DNA from: Limonium bicolor
Lineage: Eukaryota; Streptophyta; Magnoliopsida; Caryophyllales; Plumbaginaceae
Reading direction: 5' to 3'
Assembly (NCBI GenBank): GCA_023374045.1
Contig: CM041776.1
Span: 122,097,000 to 122,160,999 of the forward strand
DNA length: 64,000 bases
Position numbers and translations under genes: made by a program. Below, piece after piece: positions 23,791-34,491 of this stretch (positions are counted from its first letter, which is position 1; every line of letters starts with the position of its first letter). Below the pieces are notes generated by a model. The model was not told the origin of the DNA. It saw only the letters and a program-made list of their open reading frames with translations, and did no database searches.

Positions 23791-23956
23791 CCCGATCATC
23801 AACTTCTCCATGGTGTGTTTGGTACGCTTCCTTCGGCTAGAATCTAATTTGAATAGTGGGGGTGAATTCTTTTTAGGGAAAATTCACGATATAACCTGTT
23901 TTCTTTCAGTAGTCGTTGAACTAGCCGTTGGACATGTCAGTGACCGTTACTCAAAT

Positions 23957-23968
23957 ATTATAAAAGAG
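23957..23968 (+). promoter_or_regulatory. TATA box of the small divergent ORF
   Basis: ATTATAAAAGAG, about 110 nt before the ATG at 24080. It mirrors the spacing of the transposase TATA box on the other side of the array. Confidence 0.5.
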
Positions 23969-24079
23969 GGTATTAGTGTCCCAACATACTCATTCCTTAC
24001 CCTGTGCTCTCAGAATCTGTCTAATTACATCTTGCTTGAACTCTTCATACCTTAATTCCCATTTCACTCTCAAAATCAA

Positions 24080-24481
24080 ATGGAGTTTCCTTTCTGTTTG
24101 CACGTTATTTATGTAGCTACTTTTGGTCGTCATGGAGCACAATTTGATAGAAGAATGGGGCACAGACGCGTAGAAGTTACCATGCCATATCCTAGTAATC
24201 TCTGTGATCTACAACGACGAGTAATTCGAGCACTACAGTCCGTCCTCGGCAGAATAAATATAACAACCATGGTGTATTTGGGGCTGGAGATTGACTACGA
24301 GTGGACTTTTATTCATGTACGAAATGATACATCAGTTCGCCGGATGATGGAGAATTACATGGAGTATAATGACTTCATCGCTCATATTCCATTACTTGTT
24401 ATTTATGATCCTATTGAGCCCGATGATGATTTTCAACACCAAGAACCAATTTATGAGATGCTACGTAATGTAATAGCATAG
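24080..24481 (+). CDS. small intact MULE ORF, possibly PB1-like accessory protein
   Basis: An uninterrupted 133-codon frame in the MULE, divergent from the transposase across the 95-bp array and with its own TATA motif. Its order of segments (a hydrophobic first strand with YVATFGRHG, a basic stretch, then a helix DLQRRVIRALQSVLG, IDYEWTFIHVRND and VRRMMENYMEY, ending in an acidic PIEPDDD tail) resembles the small N-terminal module, often described as PB1-like, that precedes many plant MULE transposases. Here it is a separate gene. It has no signal peptide or membrane segment. I know no exact homologue; a helper-protein role is inferred from position and from being the only unbroken frame in the element. 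Confidence 0.6.
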   Translation: MEFPFCLHVIYVATFGRHGAQFDRRMGHRRVEVTMPYPSNLCDLQRRVIRALQSVLGRINITTMVYLGLEIDYEWTFIHVRNDTSVRRMMENYMEYNDFIAHIPLLVIYDPIEPDDDFQHQEPIYEMLRNVIA

Positions 24482-24754
24482 GGAATAGAGAGACAAAGGT
24501 TAGGAAATAATTAGGTTATTGGTTATTGCGTAATTGATCTTGTTAGTTCTCGTGTTGTCATACTTTCGGGATTTATAATCTTTGGTAGATGTTTGGATGT
24601 GGAATAAACGTGTTGTTATAGTTATTCACTTTTAATTATATGATTCATCAGATTTGAATTCGGGGACTTATCTTTCTTAGGAATTTCTACATTTTGATAT
24701 ATTTCATTTCTCGTGACACATCGTATTATCAATAACAGTACAGGGAGGGACATT

Positions 24755-25174
24755 ACCAGGGCATCACCACAAACTTGGGGTTCCAGCTTTCATCCAGAAA
24801 TTTGCAAGCCTCAATATTTTGGTCAAGCTTGATGTTTAGAACATGGTTGAACTGAGATTCACTCACACCATCCCTAAATATAATAATCTGCTCAGGCTTC
24901 CTTTTCTCAATTATGTGATTCATAGGATTGAATTCAGGGACTTTTCTTTCTTAGGAATTTCTACATTTTGATATATTTCATTTCTCGTGACACCGTATTA
25001 TCAATAACAGTACAGGGAGGGACATTATCAGGGCATCCACCACAAACTTGGGGTTCCAGCTTTCATCCAGAAATTTGCAAGCCTCAATATTTTGGTCAAG
25101 CTTGATGTTTAGAACATGGTTGAACTGAGATTCACTCACACCATCCCTAAATATAATAATCTGCTCAGGCTTCC
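24755..25174 (-). pseudogene. AGO4-type Argonaute PIWI fragment, two tandem copies
   Basis: On the minus strand, 24904-24755 and 25174-25028 each encode an exon-like piece reading KPEQIIIFRDGVSESQFN, then HVLNIKLDQ, ACKFLDESWNPKF. This is the PIWI segment around the second catalytic Asp (the D of RDGVSE) of AGO4-clade Argonautes. The reading decays after NPKFVV into a stop (first copy) or a 1-nt insertion (second copy). Copies are about 275 bp apart and separated by a spacer with TCTACATTTTGATATATTTC that also recurs at 34.5-35.0 kb. Argonaute PIWI domains bind small RNA and, in AGO4, direct DNA methylation. This is a captured fragment, not a working gene. The Ty3 element is inserted at the edge of the second copy. 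Confidence 0.82.
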
Positions 25175-26954
25175 TGTGAGCCTTGATTTTAAACCTGCTA
25201 TGTGGATTAAGTTGATTAGGATCTAATCGGGTTTTAGGTCCACTTATAATCTAAGATTAATAACTATGTCATGTAACAATAATTATCAAAACCTAAGCTA
25301 GCTCACTGGAACCTATTATGAGTCGCCACCTAATTTTAACCTAGATCAAATTAGGAAAGGAGAGTTCGGGTTCGGGGGCTTGATATTCGACTTAATTAGG
25401 GTTCAAATTACTTTCATTACCCTTCCTAGGTCGTTTTCCTCTACTTGGTTTATTTACGGCTTTCTACAAAGTTGTTTTTAACCTAGGTGCGCGCTTCTGT
25501 TTTTTATTTTTAACGTTTTTTGACAGAAAATTAAAGTGAAATTGAAAGTTACCTAAACTAGGGTTTCAGAGGCAGAATCAGGTCAAATTTTTATTTCGTC
25601 CGTAGCCACGGACCTAATGTCCGAGACCACGGACCCCAGTTGAATTAAGTGATTTCAAAAACAGAACTAAATAAAAACGCAAACTTGGAAAGTCCGGGGC
25701 CACGGACAGGGTGTCCGTGGGCCCGGACATGTATTGACAGAAACCCTAAAATTTGAAAAATACAAAATCCCGCCACCGTCTGTGGGTGTCCGTGGTCACG
25801 GACAACCCGTCTGTGGTCCCGGACAATGAGTCCGAGGTCACGAACAACCCACGGACAGTGGGTTTTCGATGGTTCCCGAGGGTGTTTTGAGCTCAAATTT
25901 TATGGGTGTGTAGCCTGAAAGATTTTAAACACGTTAGTAATTGAAAGAACTCAATTTGACATCAAAATCAATACGAAACTTAGCAAACAAGTAACAAGGC
26001 AGTAGCTAAAACAATTAGCAATACAGAAACGAAAAGGAGTTAGTTTAAGCCCAAATTTTGAGGCAAGACTGATAATGTCCTGGGGAGTTAGGAAAGTGAG
26101 ATTTATACCTGTTTTACCTTCGGATTCACGATGATTCTTCACACCGGGATTCGTCGAGTGCTCCGTTGATGGCAGACCCGAAAGGATTTCGAACCAAGCT
26201 TCTGGTTGTTGGTTTTTCTTGCTGTTCTTCACGTTTTGGTGATGTTTTTGTGGGGTTTTGATTATTATTGGTGCCTTGGGGATTGGAAAACGTGTTTAGA
26301 TGGTGATTTCGGGGGATTTTCGATATGATTCGGGTGGCCGTGTGTTGGAAAATGTGAGAGAGAGAGAGGAGGATGTTTTTTGACTCCCTAGGGTTCTTGA
26401 GCATGTGAGATTTGCCTTTATCAAAAAATCTATCCCCTTATATAGACTTTCTTAAAGATAAAGAAAATCTAGTAAAAGTAAGATTTTTTTATATTTTAAT
26501 TAAATGACTTCCCAAAGGAATTTTGCTGTGAAATTTTAACCACATGTCAAGGATGAAAATTATGAATTTTCTGAAGTGGAATCGGAATTTTTAAATGTTG
26601 GAATATTTTTAAATTGAATTTCTCGTCAGATTCAGTCAAATTGCTAGAAAATTATTGGAAATTCAAAAAATCAAAATTCCAACGCCATTATGCTTAGAAT
26701 GTCATCCTCTATCATGGGTTAAAATATCAAAGCATTTCAAGCTGATTTGGGCCTCTTTCGGAGGAGAGAGAAAGCCTATAGGAGGTCTTAGGAGCCTTAA
26801 AAATTACGAAAACGCCCCTGACAATGATGAAACTACTCCTCATGCCCTGGGATGCGCCGATCGAGCCGGAATCCCTCATTACTCGATTAAATGCCCCTCA
26901 CAATACCAGAACCTTGTAGACCCTAACTAGGGGGTCAAAATTTTGGGTATAACA
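25175..26954 (-). repeat. 3' LTR of the Ty3 element
   Basis: Partner of 32691-34486. On the minus strand it starts TGTTATACCC at 26954, has a TATATAAGGGG box near 26435-26446, and ends GGCTCACA at 25175. It carries a hairpin array at 25599-25862. Confidence 0.92.
25599..25862. repeat. GTCCG/CGGAC hairpin array in the 3' LTR
   Basis: Several inverted pairs: a 16-bp stem with one mismatch and a GGG loop at 25693-25727, a GTCCGTG-GT-CACGGAC palindrome near 25788-25803, and further GTCCG.../CGGAC arms at both ends. The remaining LTR is AT-rich, so the GC-rich palindromes stand out. It lies about 580 nt downstream of the TATA box in transcriptional direction. Confidence 0.85.
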
Positions 26955-26968
26955 GATTGCCCCCCGTC
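26955..26968 (-). other. polypurine tract of the Ty3 element
   Basis: On the minus strand GACGGGGGGCAATC directly precedes the TG start of the 3' LTR. Confidence 0.75.
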
Positions 26969-27099
26969 AACTGGACTTTGTAATGGATGTGAAAAGTCTG
27001 GTTGATGCTTGAGTGATGCCCCAAAATTTTGGATTCCACAAAATCCTTCATGTCGTCTGAAACCGCGTTGACTTCGTCCAGTTATTCGGAGGCACTGAC

Positions 27100-28100
27100 T
27101 GCCTATGCAACAAAACGTTGTCGAGCTATTCTATGGTGCTGACTACCTAAGTGACGAAAATGAAATAATGTCAAGCGATTCTAAGGCGTTGACGGCCTGT
27201 AATAAATGAAATGATGTCAAACTATTCTAAGGCGTTGACTTCCTAATGAAATAAAGCAATGTCAAGCGATTCTAAGGCGTTGACTACCTGTGATGTGAAA
27301 ATGGGATGGTATGCGAATGCAGGAATGCTGAAATGCTAATGATGCTAATGATGCTGATGATAATGCTGATGATGTTGATAATGCTCGGATGCTTCTGGGG
27401 ACCGAAACCCGTGCTAATGATGCTCCTGGCTGGACCCAATGTGGACTTATTGCCATCGCCCCCTAAGCCGGTGTGCAGGGATAACTCCTGGTAAAAACCC
27501 TGGGGACTTATTGCCTTCGCCCACCATTCGCTGATCCCAAAAATAAGTTGACATCACAAAAGGAGGATTTATTGCCATCACCTCGCCAACTTTCTGTCGC
27601 CAGGTCTTGTGACGGGCCTGGGTAATACAACTAGGTCTTATGACGAGCCTATATGGATGAGATGAATGCAATGTGTTTGATGAGAGTGAGTAAACTAAAA
27701 GGTAATACTAGGTCTTACTACGAGCCTAAGGGACGGTTCTAGGTCTTATGACGAACCTAAATATGGATCTAGGTCTTATGACGAGCCTAAGGATGGATCT
27801 AGGTCTTATGACGAGCCTAAAGATGGATCTAGGTCTTATGACGAGCCTAAAGATAGATCTAGGTCTTATGACGAGCCTAAAGGTTACTCTAAGTGAAAGT
27901 GAGTAAAACGTATGATGGGTCTAAATGGATGTAGAAGGATTAGGGTTTATGTCAAACCTGGAGATGGTAGGGCTTAAGACGGGCCTGAGGGAATTTGATG
28001 TGGAGGTAGGGCTTAGGACGGGCCTATGAATGTTTGGATGTGGAGGTAGGGCTTAGGATGGGCCTGTATGATGTGGAAGTAAGGGCTTATGTGAGCCTGT
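27100..28100. repeat. cluster of short tandem repeats before the 3' LTR
   Basis: Four different arrays in sequence: a roughly 55-bp unit with GATTCTAAGGCGTTGAC (27120-27295); a TGATGATGCTAA-like microsatellite (27325-27390); a 26-bp unit with AGGTCTTATGACGAGCCTAA (27690-27885, about seven copies); and a 33-40-bp unit with AGGGCTTAGGACGGGCCT (27960-28100). The last two have complementary AGG/CCT ends. Such repeats between coding region and 3' LTR are common in the Tat/Ogre group. Confidence 0.8.
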
Positions 28101-29894
28101 GTGATGTACGATGGCGGTGGTGATGTTTGAGCTTTGGGTTCCAATTGACATTGTCACAGCAATTGTTGGAACCAACAATTGCCCCCATTATTTTTTCCTT
28201 AAGACAATCTGAGCTAGAGTTCACGGCGATCGACCGGAACGATCAATTGCCCCTGGTATTTTCTTTGATTAAACGTGCGAACAAGTCTCGTCCTCACAGG
28301 GTCAAGGCTTATGTTTTGATGTGGTGCTTCCTAACCTACACTCGACGTGTTTGGTGTTTGCACTCGTTTCTCGCTTACGGTCACAACTTCTCAACCATAA
28401 AATTTGACACTTGTTAGATTTACGCATTCAATCCGCTACTTTCACATGATCGGATACACAACTACTAAGTCGGAAGTCTTTTGAGCTTATAACATGGCTA
28501 TGGGGTGTGATGAATGACAACAGGATAATGGAGAGATGTTTAGGATATGTGGAGCTTTAAGGATGACCAAAGCTGCAACTTGCACCATCTCTCGGACTTG
28601 TCTTCTTTGCCTTGAAGTCGTTTGGCTGCTTCGTGATGACTTCGCTTACGAACTCGGGACTTGGAACTTTTGGATTGTTCCTTGCATCTTCTCTCTTTTT
28701 TTCGATTTTGGATTTCTTCGAGGCTTTTCATATTTGCCTTTCTTTGAATCTCCTTTCCTTCGGGGTTCTTGTGTTTCCCGGCTTTAAACTTTGAGAGTTG
28801 TTTTTGATGTTAGCTCATTGGATCCTGTGTCACTTTGGGACCGTTTGTGGATCGTTTCGTCATGCTGGTAGCAGTTTTGCTTCTTTGGACTTGTGAAGTT
28901 GTTGTTCGGAAGTCGGGCTCCTTGCTTCCTTTGGTCACCGGGTCGGTTATTCACCATTGGCTGGCTTGTTCGTGGAGCTTGTAGTGTTGTAAAAGAGGTC
29001 ATACATGAAAAGCTCAGCGGGGGTGCCTAGGGTGTAATGTCAGGGTTTACAAGCTTTTTGGCTGTGTGGTGCTGTACCTAGGTGCTTCGTCATCCCTAAT
29101 AGTTGTGTATCTATTCTTTGTTACTCTTCACAGGTTTAAGCGTAAATTTACAAATTATCTCCTTCGTTTGGAGTCATGCCGTTTACTCACACCTTTGAAT
29201 GTGACCTCTCTGGAGTCATGTAAAAATGACACGCTCTTTCGCTTTTGGTTTTACCGCTCAAGGCACTCTCGCGAAGTGTACACTCAGAGACTTGTTTGCA
29301 CATTTAAACATTATCATTCCTTAACTCAGATTGCCCCCAGTATTGCTGTGGGGTTTAATTAACAAACCTTAGGATGCCCAAGTTACTTATGGAGGGTGAT
29401 TGCATGTATGATGGTGAGTGGTGATGGGGTGCTTGCTGAATGATTTATCTTTTTTTCTTTTGGTGGCAGCAGTTTTGTTTTTATGTGCCTAGTGAAATGG
29501 TAGAAATGATGGAATGTTGTGACATGTGTGGTGGCTGCAATGGAGGTGGTGAATGATTGGATGGGGAGGTGATCTTGTACAAGAGGTTTCGCGAAAAACA
29601 AAGGTTTTTCCTTTTATACGTTTGCATACATGCTTTACGAGAGAGAGAGTTTTTTTTTCCTTTTTTCTTTTCAGCACATGAACGAATGTACAAACGTTAA
29701 AACATGAACAAAAAAGGAACTTTATTGATAACCAAAAGAAGTAACAATGACATTGAGTACCAACCAAATGGAAAAGAATTGCTAAGCTAACTATGGTAAG
29801 AAAGAAACTATGTAGAACGACCAAAAGAAAACAACAATGATTCCTAATGACCCCAAAGCGGGAACTAAAAGGCTAACTACCCCTAACCTATGAC
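28101..29894. other. non-coding interior of the Ty3 element
   Basis: About 1.8 kb downstream of the gag-protease frame on the minus strand. I found no RT, RNase H, integrase or envelope-like signature in any frame, though RT would be expected here. The pol region has been replaced or deleted. Confidence 0.7.
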
Positions 29895-31814
29895 CTATCC
29901 TTCAAGGAACATCCAATCGGGCATCGCCTCCTCCTCTACCACTCTTACCGTATCCTGTAAACATGGAGAGCATGGGCATATGAGTAAAGATGATAGTTCA
30001 ATTGCTGAAATGAAAGATGGGTTCATTAACGCACCGAGTCCTTGACGACCAGGGTTTGCTGCCGGAGACAGGACGTCTGGGATTCCTTGGAGATCCTTGC
30101 CAAGGCCCTTACCCTCTTGATAACCATACTTCTCCATGATAACCTTCCCTGGTCCAACCTTAAGTTTCTGAAGAGAAGTTGGGTCGGACTGCTCTAGTAC
30201 AACGCTGAACCTGTTTAGATGGGACGAACCCTCCTCTTCAACCATGCAAACAGGCAACTCCTTCTGATGTGGTTCACCTCTAACGACATGAACTTTTCCG
30301 TCTCTTTTGAACTTTAAACATTGATGCACCGTAGAAGGGACGGCCTTCAAATCTTGAAGGAAATCCCGTCTCAGAATCAGATTGAAAGAATGGGGAATTT
30401 GCAGAACCAAGAACTTCACTGGATGGATGACCGTCCCAAACTTGAGTGGAAGATCCAGTAGGCCGAAGACGTGTCTTGGGTTGTCATCATACCCTCGTAA
30501 CACTGTTTGGTAAGACTCAAACTTGTTGTAACCCATACCCTCTGCCACTTTCAGAGGACAGATGCTGACGTCTGCTCCTGTGTCAATGAGGACTTTTGTC
30601 ACCTTGAAGGCCCCGCACCAAACAGTAATATACAATGCTTTTCCCGAGTGCTCGGAGATCTCGCTATCGTGAAAACTGATCTCCTCCTCCTGCTTCTGCC
30701 AAAGAGCCGCGACCATCCTTTCCAGGGCTAAACTTTCCTCTGGCCCGCCCAAATGTTTGGCAATGGCCCGCCGGTGCTCTGGTGAGATCGTAAGCAAAGA
30801 CCAGATCGCCATGGGGATGGTTGTTGCCTTCAGCTTCTAAAGCAATTCTCGTTCGCCTGGGATTTCTTCAGCCACCGGGGGAGACAACATTCGCTCTTCC
30901 TCTTGCGACGGCTTTTCAGGTGATCTGTAGTGCTTGCCCGACCGGGTAATGTGAGCATTTGCTGGGACAAAGATAATCGTGGATGCGGGCTTCCGCCCTG
31001 CCCCTCGCGTCGGCTTTTTTTCATCCCAGAAAACAGTGAAGGCAGCACACTGAACTTCGGATTCTAAAGTCTCGAGGTCATCCAAGCGCTGATATCCCTG
31101 ATCGATGAGGTCTTGGATCCGATGTCTCAGTACTTTGCAATCATTGGTATCATGCCCCGCTAGCTGATGGTACTCGCAAAATTGACTGAGCCTACTCCCC
31201 TTTCGTGTCTCTCCATAGCGAGGAATGAGTGGTCGTATTAGCCCTTCGTCTTGCAGCTCCTCAAAGGCCTGGCTTAAAGGACAACCAATGGGTGTGAACT
31301 CTCTTTCGGCTTCATGGGGAAGCTCCGGTACTGGGGTTGCAATCTGGATTTTTCCGCCTTGAGCCAATAACAGAATTTTAGACCTCAAATTGCGACAATT
31401 ATCTGTGGAGTGGCCCGTGAGTAGGTGGAAATGATAGAACTGTTTGGGACATGCCCCCAGGTGCCGCCCGCGAAACCGTGGGGCTTTGAGTTGGACTAAC
31501 CCCCGCCCTAGAAGTACTCTCAGAATCTGACTCTGCGGCTGCTGCAGATCTACAATGGGCACCTGTGCTGCCTGCTCTTATTGCAGTTCCTGGTTCTCCG
31601 ATGACTAGACCCCGTCCTCATTGGGGGCCAGATCTAAAGGGTTGATTTGCCCGAGAGCATGAATGAGAGCTCTCGCTTCCCTTACAGCCGACACAAATCC
31701 CGAGCTTAGTTCTTCCAAGGCACTCCTGTGGATAAATTCTAACTCAGCTAGTTTCCTTATCAAATTCGCAAGCTCAGCGAGCTGAGTACCTCGATCGTTA
31801 GCTCCAGACGACAT
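29895..31814 (-). pseudogene. gag C-terminus, retropepsin and G-patch in one frame
   Basis: A single minus-strand frame of 640 codons from ATG 31814 to 29895, broken by three in-frame stops (TAG at 31605-31607, TAA at 31578-31580, TAG at 30837-30839). The first part (69 codons) is predicted helical. The middle (31562-30840, 241 codons) has two zinc-knuckle-like motifs, YHFHLLTGHSTDNC (lacking the first Cys) and CEYHQLAGHDTNDC (C-x2-H-x4-H-x4-C), as in plant Ty3 gag. The last part (30812-29895, 305 codons) has LIDTGADVSICP with the catalytic DTGA (residues about 77-80), the SFNLILRRDFL C-terminal protease motif, and then a G-patch (MEKYGYQEGKGLGKDLQGI, residues about 226-244). Gag coats the RNA and the protease cuts the polyprotein. 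The G-patch may bind RNA. Confidence 0.87.
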
Positions 31815-32668
31815 CCTAGCTGTAAGGGGTGCTGCCTGTTTTGAGCAAAAAGATAAGTCAACATTGCGGGAGTGAGACTGGGACTAAACTTAGAAACACA
31901 GGCCGAAAATTAGTGTGCTGCAATGAATACTGGACTCTAAACTTTTGGAAGGGTCTGTTGGGCTAAACCGTTGGGCATTACGAGAATCAGGCTTGTAACA
32001 AGAATCAGCCAAAAGGATTTTTTTTTTGGGTGATAGGAGTATTTGGACTATCAAGATCCCTTAAATGTTTCATTTGGGCTAGAAGAGACTGATAGATCGA
32101 TACAGACATTGGGTCTGAGGCCCAGGAGAAAGAACATATGCACAGAAGTCTTACATAAGGAGGTGATGCAAATTTCCTCACAAAATGACTCAGTCCAATG
32201 GGTACAGATCGATCCGGAGAGGTGCTTGGGGCGCGGGCCCGGGTCACCACAAAGGAATAGGGCTTGCACGCTATTCTCTTTGGGCTTCCCCACTTTTCTC
32301 ACATCACCCAAAGGTGTGCGTCTACGGTCGGGTCTTTGACTGGCCAAACAGTGGGCTAGGTAAGGGTACTGCCAGGAAAATGCTTGAGGCTAAAGCCCAG
32401 GTATTAAGGGGGTGTGGTTAGACGACACCCTCCTCTTTTCCCCCACTTATTCACATCACCTAAAAGGTGTGAGTCCCTGACAGGGGACCCTCAAACGGGT
32501 CCCGAGGTGGAGTTAGTTTATGTGGACCCTCGCTCTCATATGATGCAAGGTGCAGAAATCTAAATTGCGCACAAAAGTAAACAAACAGTGTAATAAAAGC
32601 CATAAACAAACAATTATTCAAGTTAAGTCCTCTTTCTTAAAGTTTAAACAAGTTAATATTAAGAATTT
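31815..32668 (-). other. leader between primer site and gag
   Basis: About 850 bp of untranslated leader on the minus strand, richer in GC than the rest, with only short frames. No unambiguous packaging signal can be recognised by eye. Confidence 0.6.
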
Positions 32669-32687
32669 GTCCCCAGCAGAGTCGCCA
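32669..32687 (-). other. primer binding site of the Ty3 element
   Basis: TGGCGACTCTGCTGGGGAC on the minus strand, 3 nt from the end of the 5' LTR at 32691. It differs from the iMet-type site of the other two elements in the window. Confidence 0.8.
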
Positions 32688-32690
32688 GTC

Positions 32691-34486
32691 TGTGAGCCTC
32701 GATTTTAAACCCTATCCTATGTGGATTAAGTTGATTAGGATCTAATCGGGTTTTAGGTCCACTTATAACCTAAGATTAATAACTATGTCATGTAACAATA
32801 ATTATTAAAACCTAAGCTAGCTCACTGGAACCTATTATGAGTCGCCACCTAATTTTAACCTAGATCAAATTAGGAAAGGAGAGTTCGGGTTTGGGGGCTT
32901 GATATTCGACTTAATTAGGGTTCAAATTACTTTCATTACCCTTCCTAGGTCGTTTTTCCTCTACTTGGTTTATTTACGGCTTTCTACAAAGTTGTTTTTA
33001 ACCTAGGTGCGTGCTTCTGTTTTTTTTTATTTTTTAACGTTTTTTGACAGAAAATTAAAGTGAAATTGAAAGTTACCTAAACTAGGGTTTCGGAGGCAAT
33101 CAGGTCAAATTTTTATTTCGTCCGTAGCCACGGACCTAATGTTCGAGACCACGGACCCCAGTTGAATTAAGTGATTTCAAAAACAGAACTAAAATAAAAA
33201 CGCAAACTTGAAAGTCCGGGCCACGGACAGGGTGTCCGTGGGCCCGGACATGTATTGACAGAAACCCTAAAATTTGAAAAATTGAAAAATACAAATCCCG
33301 CCACCGTGTGGGTGTCCGTGGTCACGGACAACCCGTCCGTGGTCCCGGACAATGAGTCCGAGGTCACGGACAACCCACGGACAGTGGGTTTTCGATGGTT
33401 CCCGAGGGTGTTTTGAGCTCAAATTTTATGGGTGTGTAGCCTGAAAGATTTTAAAACGTTAGTAATTGAAAGAACTCAATTTGACATCAAAATCAATACG
33501 AAACTTAGCAAAAAGTAACAAGGCAGTAGCTAAAACAATTAGCAATACAGAAACGAAAAGGAGTTAGTTTAAGCCCAAATTTTGAGGCAAGACTGATAAT
33601 GTCCTAGGGAGTTAGGAAAGTGAGATTTCTACCTGTTTTACCTTCGGTTTCACGATGATTCTTCACACCGGGATTCGTCGAGTGCTCCGTTGATGGCAGA
33701 CCCGAAAGGATTTCGAACCAAGCTTCTGGTTGTTGGTTGTTCTTGCTGTTCTTCACGTTTTGGTGATATTTTTGTGCGGTTTTGATGATTATTGGTGCCT
33801 TGGGGATTGGAAAACGTGTTTAGATGGTGATTTCGGGGGATTTTCGGTATGATTCAGGTGGTCGTGTGTTGGAAAACGTGAGAGAGAGAGATGAGGCTGT
33901 GTTTTTTTTTACTCCCTAGGGTTCTTGAGCATGTGAGATTCTGCCTTTATCAAAAAACCTATCCCCTTATATAGACTTTCTTAAAGATAAAGAAAATCTA
34001 GTAAAAGTAAGATTTTTTGATATTTTAATTAAATGACTTCCCAAAGGAATTTTGCTGTGAAATTTTAACCACGTGTCAAGGATGACAATTATGAATTTTC
34101 TGAAGTAGAATCGGATTTTTTAAATGTTGGAATATTTTTAAATTGAATTTCTTGTCAGATTCAGTCAGAAATTGCTAGAAAATTATTGGAAATTCGAAAA
34201 ATCAAAATTACAATGCCATTATGCTTAGAATGTCATCCTCTATCATGGGTTAAAATATCAAAGCATTTCAAGCTGATTTGGGCCTCTTTCAGAGGAGAGA
34301 GAAAGCCTATAGGAGGTCTTAGGAGCCTTAAAAATTATGAAAACGCCCCTGACAATGACGAAACTGCTCCTCATGCCCTGGGATGCGCCGATCGAGCCGG
34401 AATCCCTCATTACTCGATTAAATGCCCCTCACAATACCAGAACCTTGTAGACCCTAACCAGGGGGGTCAAAATTTTGGGTATAACA
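32691..34486 (-). repeat. 5' LTR of the Ty3 element
   Basis: Partner of 25175-26954. It has a TATATAAGGGG box near 33964-33974 (minus) and a hairpin array downstream of it. Confidence 0.92.
33120..33388. repeat. GTCCG/CGGAC hairpin array in the 5' LTR
   Basis: Second copy of the array at 25599-25862. Several stems are more perfect here (CCGTCCGTGGTCCCGGAC instead of the CCGTCTGTGG variant), which shows that mutations have accumulated in the other copy. Confidence 0.85.
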
Positions 34487-34491
34487 CTTCC

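Larger units (their letters stand above)
25175..34486 (-). mobile_element. non-autonomous Ty3 retrotransposon with gag-protease only
   Basis: Two LTRs (25175-26954 and 32691-34486), each TGTGAGCC...TATAACA on the plus strand, are flanked by a perfect CTTCC duplication (25170-25174 and 34487-34491). Orientation is minus: the primer site (TGGCGACTCTGCTGGGGAC) lies 3 nt inside the LTR at 32691, and a polypurine tract (GACGGGGGGCAATC) abuts 26954. The interior encodes gag C-terminal, retropepsin and G-patch only, with no RT, RNase H or integrase, plus tandem repeats before the 3' LTR. Long non-coding ends and 3' repeats recall the Tat/Ogre group; I infer that lineage from primer site and layout only. 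It resembles gag-bearing non-autonomous (TR-GAG type) elements. Confidence 0.9.

Noticed and set aside
28536..29824. Several frames of 60-111 codons in the Ty3 interior
   Set aside because: No RT, RNase H, integrase or envelope signature; overlapping frames on both strands.
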